The notes under the pieces: generated by a model
Databases searched by the model: none
Told to the model about the DNA's origin: nothing
The model's input: only the letters and a program-made list of their open reading frames with translations
Made by a program: the position numbers and the translations under genes
Assembly: GCA_015487455.1 (NCBI GenBank)
Contig: WFPR01000052.1
Coordinates: 1-5,344, forward strand
DNA from: Candidatus Bipolaricaulota bacterium
GTDB taxonomy: Bacteria; Bipolaricaulota; Bipolaricaulia; RBG-16-55-9
DNA: 5,344 nucleotides
Direction of reading: 5' to 3'
Part shown: positions 1 to 4,800 of the stretch, in pieces
How the letters are laid out: each line of letters begins with the position of its first letter
Numbering within the stretch: the first letter of the stretch is position 1

Positions 1-1367
1 AGCCCGCCCTCCGCGACGTTCCCGCTGCGCAGCAGGACGACAAATAAAACGCCCACCACGGCCGCGCCGACGAGCCCGGACGCCCCGCGCCCGTGCCGGG
101 TCCGGAGCGCCGCTCGGGTTTGGGGATCGTTCAGGGCGAGCACGGCCGCGATGAGGACGGGCAGGGCGAGCGCGGCCTTCACCCCGCGGAACGCCTCCAG
201 CTTCAAGAAGTGCGCCTCGTCGCTTAAGAACCCAGCCGCGACCAGCCCGCCGAGCGCCGCGATCGCCGAAGTCGCGGCCCAAGCCCTAAACGCTTCTAGG
301 GCCGTTTGAGGAGGGCGGCTCTGGAGGGGGACGAACGCCAGGATGGGGGTGAGCACCGCGGTCAGCCAGGCGGCCGCCGGGCGCGCCGCCTCCGGCGCTG
401 TGATCAGCGCGAGCCCCCCGCCGAGGACGCCCAGAGCCCAGCCGCCCATCACCATCAGCGGCTTCAGCCCTCGACGGGCGACCCGCCCGCTCGACTTGGG
501 CTCGAAAAGACGAAGAATCGCGAGCGCTAAGGCGCTGAGGACGCCCAGCCACAATAGCACCCAGACCCCCGGCCCCGACGGGCGGAACGGCTCAATTGAA
601 GCGGGCGGGCCGAGCGCGAAGCCCAATCGCGTCAGGGTGGCCGTGAGCGTCCGCGCGTCCTTTGCGAGCTGATCCCGGCTCAGCGCCCGAAGCTCCAGCA
701 GGCGCACGGTGCGCTCGAGGACGGCCCGACGATAGCGGGCCGCGAACGCCCTCACGTCGAGGGCCGCCCGCTCCTCGCGCTCCAGCACGTGGGCGCGTAC
801 AAGCCTTCGAACGCCGCGCTCGAGCAGCGCCTTCAGCCTGAGCGCTCGGGGCAGGGGCGCCGAGCGCTCGTCCCAGGCCAGCGCGACGCCGAGCGCGCGC
901 AGCCGCTCGCTGTCGCGTAAAAGCGCCTCCGGCTCCGAAGGGGGCGTGACGAAGAGCAGGCCCCGGGGCTCGAGGGCCAGCAGGGCGTCCAAGAGCCGTG
1001 AAAACGCAAGGGGGGCCGCCCAGGCGTCCAGCCGCCAGTAGAGCGCGAGCCCCGTTTCTCGGGCGCGTTTCAGCTCTTCGAGGGAGAGCCACGCCCGCCC
1101 CGGTCGCCGCGGGAAGATCGCCTCGCGCAGCTCCCGGACGTCCAAGGGCGAGACGGTCCAGGCACGGACGCCGAGGCCTTTCAGCGTGGCCCAAGCCGCG
1201 CTCAAGCTGGGGAACTCCCCCCGCTGGAGCAGCTCGCGGAGGTCCCCGGCGTGGACGGCCAGCTCGACGGCGCGGTGGCGCCCCTCCCAGCGGAGGCGCT
1301 CCCCGCCCACGACCAGCGCCGCCAGCACGGCGACCCCCACGCCCGCCCAGAGCAGCCTTTGCCCCAT
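1..1367 (-). CDS. Polytopic membrane protein, DUF5693-like, 3' end beyond left edge (partial)
   Basis: The minus-strand frame is open without a stop from the ATG at 1367 to the window edge (455 codons). An in-frame TAA at 1385-1383 leaves only this ATG or the TTG just before it (1370) as start. Visible layout: one N-terminal membrane anchor or signal (about residues 4-21); a soluble alpha/beta-looking domain (about 30-260), probably extracytoplasmic; then about six hydrophobic segments (near 266-286, 303-323, 331-347, 365-380, 396-412, 429-446). Several stretches resemble what I recall of DUF5693: a LKGLGVRAWTVSPLDV segment, RYRRAVLERTVRLLELR (211-227), LKLEAFRGVKAALALP (388-403) and LLRSGN (445-450). 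The family's biochemical role is unknown; members I recall are large membrane proteins in Firmicutes and Deinococcota, often beside the polysaccharide pyruvyltransferase gene csaB, which would suggest a cell-surface glycan role. That neighbour is outside this window. The gene is divergent from the putative barrel gene at 1570. The coding call is strong; the family name is from memory. Confidence 0.85.
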   Translation of the reverse strand, partial: MGQRLLWAGVGVAVLAALVVGGERLRWEGRHRAVELAVHAGDLRELLQRGEFPSLSAAWATLKGLGVRAWTVSPLDVRELREAIFPRRPGRAWLSLEELKRARETGLALYWRLDAWAAPLAFSRLLDALLALEPRGLLFVTPPSEPEALLRDSERLRALGVALAWDERSAPLPRALRLKALLERGVRRLVRAHVLEREERAALDVRAFAARYRRAVLERTVRLLELRALSRDQLAKDARTLTATLTRLGFALGPPASIEPFRPSGPGVWVLLWLGVLSALALAILRLFEPKSSGRVARRGLKPLMVMGGWALGVLGGGLALITAPEAARPAAAWLTAVLTPILAFVPLQSRPPQTALEAFRAWAATSAIAALGGLVAAGFLSDEAHFLKLEAFRGVKAALALPVLIAAVLALNDPQTRAALRTRHGRGASGLVGAAVVGVLFVVLLRSGNVAEGG

Positions 1368-1381
1368 CAAGATCGGGAGGC

Positions 1382-1410
1382 ATTAAACGCCGGGCGCCCC
1401 CCGGCGGCAA
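1382..1410 (-). promoter_or_regulatory. Sigma70-type promoter of the minus-strand membrane-protein gene
   Basis: Read on the minus strand: TTGCCG (-35, 1410-1405), a 17-nt spacer, then TTTAAT (-10, 1387-1382). The -10 ends 14 nt before the ATG at 1367, so transcription starting 6-8 nt downstream would leave a leader of only about 6-9 nt. There is no purine-rich Shine-Dalgarno between the -10 and the ATG. It is one of the few AT-rich hexamers in a very GC-rich region, which adds weight. This is a motif match only; no transcript data. Confidence 0.6.
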
Positions 1411-1421
1411 CCCTCATTCAA

Positions 1422-1435
1422 GGGACGCCCGTCCC
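1422..1435. repeat. Inverted repeat GGGAC-GCCC-GTCCC
   Basis: Five-base arms (1422-1426 and 1431-1435) are separated by 4 nt, or six-base arms by 2 nt. It lies just upstream of the -35 of the minus-strand promoter and shares the GGGAC/GTCCC half-sites with the larger inverted repeat about 20 nt further on. It could be an operator, or chance in GC-rich DNA. Confidence 0.4.
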
Positions 1436-1441
1436 CCCGTG

Positions 1442-1462
1442 GCGGGACCGAGTCGGTCCCGC
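1442..1462. repeat. 21-nt near-perfect palindrome in the divergent intergenic region
   Basis: Ten-base arms, GCGGGACCGA (1442-1451) and TCGGTCCCGC (1453-1462), are perfect reverse complements around one central G. As RNA it would fold as an 8-bp stem with a GAGTC loop. No T-run follows on either strand, so it does not look like an intrinsic terminator, and no gene is known to end here. Its place between two divergent genes, 32 nt upstream of the -35 of the minus-strand gene and 108 nt before the plus-strand ATG, fits a binding site for a dimeric regulator. The structure is certain; the function is inferred. Confidence 0.6.
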
Positions 1463-1555
1463 GCGGGCGCCCGGGTCCTCGGGCCTTCCCTCCGAGCGGC
1501 CTAAGCTGAATACGCTAGAACTCGTCGTCGGGTCGAGAGCGACGTTTGAAGCCCA

Positions 1556-1561
1556 AGGAGG
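1556..1561 (+). promoter_or_regulatory. Strong Shine-Dalgarno (AGGAGG) that fixes the start at 1570
   Basis: AGGAGG sits 8 nt before the ATG at 1570, an optimal spacing. The frame is also open upstream to a TTG at 1546, but that codon would put this site inside the coding region and add a charged stretch before the signal peptide. The ATG at 1570 is therefore preferred. No convincing -35/-10 pair was found upstream for this gene. Confidence 0.85.
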
Positions 1562-1569
1562 GGAGAGCC

Positions 1570-2052
1570 ATGCGTACATATCGGCGTTTGGGACTGGGGG
1601 CGCTGCTCGCGCTCGTAATCGCCGTGATCGCCGTGGCGGCCGCGCAGGCGCAGCCCCTGGAGGACCTCTCGCGGGGGCGCGGCCTCGGGGTCGGGCTGGA
1701 GCTGACCGCGCCGTTCGCCCCGCCGAACACCTTCCCGGCCTCGGGGCTGGCGGGGCGGGCCTGGATCGCCGACCTGTTCGGGGTTGAAGCGACGCTCTTC
1801 GTCGTCGACCAGGCGCCCAGCCTCACCGCGCGGGCCTTTCTCAAATATTTGAACACGACCCTCGTCGATCTCTACATCGGGACGGGGGTGGCCTTCTTCG
1901 GCAGCGGCGGGATGCTCGTCACGCCCCTTCAGGTCGTCACGGGCATCGAGGTGCGCCTCACCCCGCGCCTCGCCCTGATCGCGGAGGTGGGGCTGCTGTT
2001 CCGCGGCGTGAGCGAGGTGACCTCCGGGCTCGGCGTGCACGTCTACTTCTGA
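1570..2052 (+). CDS. Small secreted protein, putative eight-stranded outer-membrane beta-barrel
   Basis: The 160-residue product starts with a classic signal peptide: basic MRTYRR, a hydrophobic core (about 7-25) and a likely signal peptidase I site after AQA (25-27). The mature part (about 133 residues) has alternating hydrophobic strands near 38-46, 58-67, 69-79, 84-93, 97-110, 118-130, 133-145 and 150-160, with Gly- and Pro-rich turns between them. It ends in VHVYF, a C-terminal Phe of the type used by the Bam machinery for outer-membrane barrels. Size and strand count resemble small eight-strand barrels such as the OmpA membrane domain or OmpW, but I recognise no family signature. There is no cysteine lipobox. 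A perfect AGGAGG precedes the start. It is divergent from the membrane-protein gene on its left and is followed 114 nt later by recA, which appears to have its own promoter. The export call is strong; the barrel is inferred, and a secreted beta-sandwich is the alternative. Confidence 0.8.
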   Translation: MRTYRRLGLGALLALVIAVIAVAAAQAQPLEDLSRGRGLGVGLELTAPFAPPNTFPASGLAGRAWIADLFGVEATLFVVDQAPSLTARAFLKYLNTTLVDLYIGTGVAFFGSGGMLVTPLQVVTGIEVRLTPRLALIAEVGLLFRGVSEVTSGLGVHVYF

Positions 2053-2078
2053 TTCTGAGCGGGTGATTCCGAGCGGGC
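2051..2078 (+). repeat. 14-nt tandem repeat across the stop codon of the putative barrel gene
   Basis: Two adjacent 14-nt units, GATTCTGAGCGGGT (2051-2064) and GATTCCGAGCGGGC (2065-2078), differ at two positions. The first unit begins inside the TGA stop codon. It looks like a small local duplication. No function is evident. Confidence 0.6.
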
Positions 2079-2087
2079 GCGAGCCCG
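2074..2087 (+). terminator. Weak hairpin after the putative barrel gene, possible terminator
   Basis: CGGGC (2074-2078) and GCCCG (2083-2087) pair around a GCGA tetraloop, 22 nt after the stop codon. An alternative pairing joins CGGGCG (2074-2079) to CGCCCG (2091-2096). No T-run follows, so intrinsic termination is doubtful; it may instead protect the mRNA 3' end. Confidence 0.25.
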
Positions 2088-2128
2088 AAACGCCCGTTGA
2101 GAAGGGGCATTTTAGGCCCGCCCCGCGG

Positions 2129-2157
2129 TTGTCTTTCGCGCCCCGAGGGGCTATGAT
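2129..2157 (+). promoter_or_regulatory. Sigma70-type promoter directly upstream of recA
   Basis: TTGTCT (-35, 2129-2134), exactly 17 nt, then TATGAT (-10, 2152-2157). Each hexamer keeps the key consensus positions (TTG of the -35; TA and final T of the -10). Only 9 nt separate the -10 from the recA ATG, so the expected transcription start lies 0-3 nt before the start codon, giving a leaderless or nearly leaderless mRNA. A small palindrome, CCCCGAGGGG (2141-2150), fills part of the spacer. No CTG-N10-CAG or GAAC-N4-GTTC LexA box was found over the promoter. Confidence 0.75.
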
Positions 2158-2166
2158 AGCGGCGCT

Positions 2167-3294
2167 ATGGGCAAGCGCGAAGTGCTGGAGACGGTGCTGG
2201 ATCAGATCCGGAAGCGGTACGGGGAGGGCTCGATCATGTGGCTGGGGGAGTCCCCCCACCTGGAGGTCGAGACCTTCCCCACGGGCTCGTTGGGGCTGGA
2301 CATCGCGCTGGGGGTCGGCGGCATCCCCCGGGGGCGGATCGTCGAGATCTTCGGGCCGGAGGCGTCCGGGAAGACGACCCTGGCGCTGCACTTCATCGCC
2401 GAGGTGCAGAAGCGGGGCGGCACGGCCGCGTTCATCGACGCCGAGCACGCCTTGGACCCCCACTACGCCGAGGCCATCGGCGTCAAGCTGGACCAGCTGC
2501 TGCTCAGCCAGCCGAACTCGGGCGAGCAGGCTCTAGAGATCACGGAGCAGCTGGTGCGCAGCGGGGCGGTCGACCTGGTCGTGATCGACTCCGTCGCGGC
2601 GCTCGTCCCCGAGGCCGAGATCTCGGCCTCGATGGGCGACCCCCAGGTGGGGCTCCAGGCGCGCCTGATGAGCCAGGCGATGCGGAAGCTCACCAGCGCC
2701 GTGGGGGCGTCCAAGGCCACGGTGGTCTTCATCAACCAGGTCCGGCAGATGATCAGCGCCGGGCCGTGGGGGCCGTCGACGACCACGACGGGCGGCCTGG
2801 CCCTCAAGTTCTACGCCTCGGTGCGGCTGGAGATCAAGCGCCTCGGGACGATCGAGGAGGGCGCGGGCGGCGAGAAGCGCAAGGTCGGAAACGAGACGCT
2901 CATCAAGGTCGTCAAGAACAAGCTCGCCCCGCCGTTCCGCGAGACCCGCGTCGACATCGTCTACGGGAAGGGCATCGTCAAGTCCAGGGAGCTGGTGCGG
3001 CTGGGCGAGGGCTACGGCCTGGTCAAGAAGAGCGGCGCCTGGTACAGCTTCGACGGGCAGCAGCTGGGGCAGGGGCTGGCCAACGCCGCCCTCTATCTGG
3101 AGGAGCACCCCGACGTCGCCCAGAAGCTCGAGCGGGCCATCTTGGAGAAGGCCGGGCTCAAGCGGACCACCGCCAACGCCGACGCCGGCTCGGCGAACTC
3201 GAAGGAGGGCTCAAGCCCCGACGGGGCGCGCGGCCGACGGGCCGCCGCTGCGGGCTCCGCCCCCGGCGCGGGCGCCGGTCGGCGCTCCCGCTGA
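2167..3294 (+). CDS. recA: RecA recombinase
   Basis: ATP-dependent recombinase (375 residues; E. coli 353) that forms filaments on single-stranded DNA, performs strand exchange and acts in homologous repair and SOS signalling. Visible: N-terminal helix; Walker A GPEASGKT (63-70); catalytic Glu in DAEHALDP (Glu93); Walker B LVVIDS with Asp141; the allosteric Gln in FINQVR (Gln191, E. coli Gln194); KVVKNK (247-252); and the C-terminal domain to about 330. Loop L1 (153-162) reads SASMGDPQVG where E. coli has EGEIGDSHMG, and loop L2 (194-210) is one residue longer and lacks the usual N-P-E-T-T-T order. There is a four-residue insertion near 227-241. The last 45 residues are Ala/Gly/Arg-rich and basic, not the acidic tail of E. 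coli. ATG 2167 is the only ordinary start between the in-frame stop at 2113 and the conserved N-terminus. There is no nearby Shine-Dalgarno, consistent with a leaderless mRNA. No recX or cinA flanks it. Identity is certain. Confidence 0.98.
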   Translation: MGKREVLETVLDQIRKRYGEGSIMWLGESPHLEVETFPTGSLGLDIALGVGGIPRGRIVEIFGPEASGKTTLALHFIAEVQKRGGTAAFIDAEHALDPHYAEAIGVKLDQLLLSQPNSGEQALEITEQLVRSGAVDLVVIDSVAALVPEAEISASMGDPQVGLQARLMSQAMRKLTSAVGASKATVVFINQVRQMISAGPWGPSTTTTGGLALKFYASVRLEIKRLGTIEEGAGGEKRKVGNETLIKVVKNKLAPPFRETRVDIVYGKGIVKSRELVRLGEGYGLVKKSGAWYSFDGQQLGQGLANAALYLEEHPDVAQKLERAILEKAGLKRTTANADAGSANSKEGSSPDGARGRRAAAAGSAPGAGAGRRSR

Positions 3295-3304
3295 TCTTTT
3301 CTTT
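3270..3304 (+). terminator. Possible terminator overlapping the recA stop codon
   Basis: GCGCC (3272-3276) pairs with GGCGC (3281-3285) around a GGTC loop, extendable by a G-T and a G-C pair to 3270/3287. A T-rich run broken by one C (TCTTTTCTTT) starts at 3295, but 7 nt separate the stem from it and the stem lies in the last codons of recA. The geometry is poor for an intrinsic terminator, so this is tentative. Confidence 0.3.
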
Positions 3305-3402
3305 CTTGCTTGCTTGAGCGCGAACGCGATCGTCCCGCCGCTCGCCCGCGGCCGCACGTTCCCTCCGAGACCCGACCCCACCTGAGGCGGGGCGGCTAGA
3401 AC

Positions 3403-3409
3403 GGGGGTG
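3403..3409 (+). promoter_or_regulatory. Shine-Dalgarno-like GGGGGTG before the transporter gene
   Basis: GGGGGTG differs by one base from the GGAGGTG complement of the 16S rRNA end and ends 4 nt before the ATG at 3414, a normal placement. It supports that ATG. A TAGAAC hexamer (3397-3402) lies just upstream and resembles a -10, but no -35 is found at 16-18 nt from it. Confidence 0.6.
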
Positions 3410-3413
3410 CGCC

Positions 3414-4781
3414 ATGGACGCCCTGTGGGTGGTGCTCGTCAAGCTGCTGGCGGTGGCCCTGCTGGTGGCGATCAACGGCTTCTTCGTCGCGGTGGAGTTC
3501 TCCGTGGTCAGCGTCCGGCGGGCGAAGATCGAGGCGCTGCTGGCGCAGGGGAGCGCCTCGGCCCGGCGGGTGCAGCGGATGATCGAGCAGACGGATCGGA
3601 TGCTCGCCGCCGCCCAGCTCGGGATCACCATGGCCAGCCTGGCGCTCGGGTGGATCGGGGAGATCACCCTCGTCGAGCTGATCCGCCCGATCTTCGTGTG
3701 GCTGTTCGAGGGGCTGCCCCTGGCCGCGGGGATCGCCTCGCACGCGGTGGCGACCACGATCGCCTTCATCCTCATCACCCTGCTGCTGCTGGTGCTGGGC
3801 GAGCAGGCCCCCAAGATCTACGCGATCCGCCACCCCGAGCGGATCGCGTTCCTGACCGCCCGGCCCATCCTGGTGTTCGAGCGGTTGTTCCGCCCCTTCA
3901 TCTGGGTGATCGACGTCTCGTCGCGGCTCATCCTCCGGCTGGCGGGGGTCGAGGGGGACACCGAGCCGGGGCGGCTCCGCTCCTTGGAGGAGCTGCGCGA
4001 GCAGTTCATCGAGGTGCAGCGGCGCGGGCTGCTCGGCCGCCAGCAGGAGGAGATGCTCCACCGCGTCGTCGAGTTCGCCGAGCGCGACGCCAAGGACGTC
4101 ATGATCCCGCGCCCCGAGGTCGTCATGCTGAGGGAGGACCAGACGATCTCGGAGCTCCTGGACGTCTTCCGCGAGACGAACTACACCCGCTACCCCGTGT
4201 ATAGGGAACGGCCCGAGAACGTGGTGGGCTTCGTGTCCGTGAAGGACGCGCTCAAGGCGCTGAGCCGCGACCGCGAGGCGCGCGCGCTCAAGAAGCCCGT
4301 CAAGGCGCTCATGCAGCCGATCGAGTACGTGCCCGAGAACAAGTCCGTGAGCGCCCTCTTCGCCCACATGCAGCGGGAGCGCATCCCGATGGTGGCGGTG
4401 GTGGACGAGCACGGCGACGTCGTCGGGATCGTGACCCTCAAGGACCTGGCCGAGGAGGTCGTCGGCCAGCTCGAGGACGAGCCCGTCTCGCCCGAGGAGC
4501 CCCGCGTCGAGCGCCTCGACGAGCGGACCGTCCGCGTCGACGGGCACCTCCGGGTCGACGACGCGAACGAGCAGCTGGGGCTTAACCTCCCCGAGCGCGA
4601 CGACTACCAGACCGTCGCCGGGTTCATCTTATACCAGCTGAAGCGCCTGCCCCAGGAGGGCGAGGTCGTCGAACACGACGGCCTGCAGCTCACGGTCGAG
4701 AAGATGCGCGGCCCCCGCATCGAGAAGGTGCTCATCCGCAAGCGGGCCGCGCCCGTGTCCGCCCGAGCGCCCAAGCGCTAA
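3414..4781 (+). CDS. CNNM/CorB-type divalent-cation transporter (DUF21, CBS pair, CorC_HlyC)
   Basis: Integral membrane protein (455 residues, usual for the family) of the group often labelled hemolysin, TlyC or CorC; characterised CNNM/CorB and MpfA members export Mg2+. Domain order: DUF21/CNNM membrane domain (about 1-200) with hydrophobic segments near 5-27, 64-84, 108-130 and 150-173, family motifs NGFFVAVEFS (21-30), QLGITMASLALGWIGE (68-83) and GEQAPKIYAIRHPE (129-142); linker helix; first CBS domain (about 225-283: DVMIPRPEV, TRYPVY, VGFVSVKDAL); second CBS domain (about 294-350: IPMVAVVDEHGDVVGIVTLKD); C-terminal CorC_HlyC domain (about 360-443, DYQTVAGFIL and RLPQEGE). CBS pairs in this family bind ATP-Mg and gate transport. 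All domains look intact. The gene starts 119 nt after recA and has its own Shine-Dalgarno; whether recA transcription reads into it is open. It converges with the next gene, their stop codons 19 nt apart. Family assignment is firm; the exact ion is inferred from relatives. Confidence 0.95.
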   Translation: MDALWVVLVKLLAVALLVAINGFFVAVEFSVVSVRRAKIEALLAQGSASARRVQRMIEQTDRMLAAAQLGITMASLALGWIGEITLVELIRPIFVWLFEGLPLAAGIASHAVATTIAFILITLLLLVLGEQAPKIYAIRHPERIAFLTARPILVFERLFRPFIWVIDVSSRLILRLAGVEGDTEPGRLRSLEELREQFIEVQRRGLLGRQQEEMLHRVVEFAERDAKDVMIPRPEVVMLREDQTISELLDVFRETNYTRYPVYRERPENVVGFVSVKDALKALSRDREARALKKPVKALMQPIEYVPENKSVSALFAHMQRERIPMVAVVDEHGDVVGIVTLKDLAEEVVGQLEDEPVSPEEPRVERLDERTVRVDGHLRVDDANEQLGLNLPERDDYQTVAGFILYQLKRLPQEGEVVEHDGLQLTVEKMRGPRIEKVLIRKRAAPVSARAPKR

Positions 4782-4800
4782 ATTCTAACCGTACAGATAG

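Noticed and set aside
592..1410. Long minus-strand open frame, 272 codons, overlapping the membrane-protein gene
   Set aside because: Its translation is low-complexity Arg/Ala/Gly/Pro with no family features. The other minus-strand frame starting at 1367 gives ordered hydrophobic segments and family-like motifs across the same DNA.
998..1504. Plus-strand open frame of 168 codons
   Set aside because: Arg/Pro/Ala-rich shadow antisense to the membrane-protein gene, typical of GC-rich DNA; no Shine-Dalgarno or recognisable motif.
2153..2155. ATG at 2153 as the recA start
   Set aside because: It is out of frame with recA and lies within the TATGAT -10 hexamer.
3301..3316. CTTT/CTTG tetranucleotide run after recA as a phase-variation tract
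   Set aside because: Only three perfect CTTG units, outside any coding region and not between promoter hexamers; too short to suggest slippage.
2238..3317. Plus-strand open frame of 359 codons inside recA
   Set aside because: Shadow in another frame of recA with Arg/Gly/Ala/His-rich sequence; the recA frame is conserved throughout.
3376..3392. Imperfect hairpin CCCC-A-CC-TGA-GG-C-GGGG upstream of the transporter
   Set aside because: Interrupted by a mismatch with a three-base loop in very GC-rich DNA; no ligand-binding RNA pattern and no T-run, so not claimed as a riboswitch, including an Mg2+ one.
3396..4547. Minus-strand open frame of 383 codons opposite the transporter
   Set aside because: His/Asp/Leu/Arg-rich antisense shadow; the sense frame has intact DUF21, CBS and CorC_HlyC domains.
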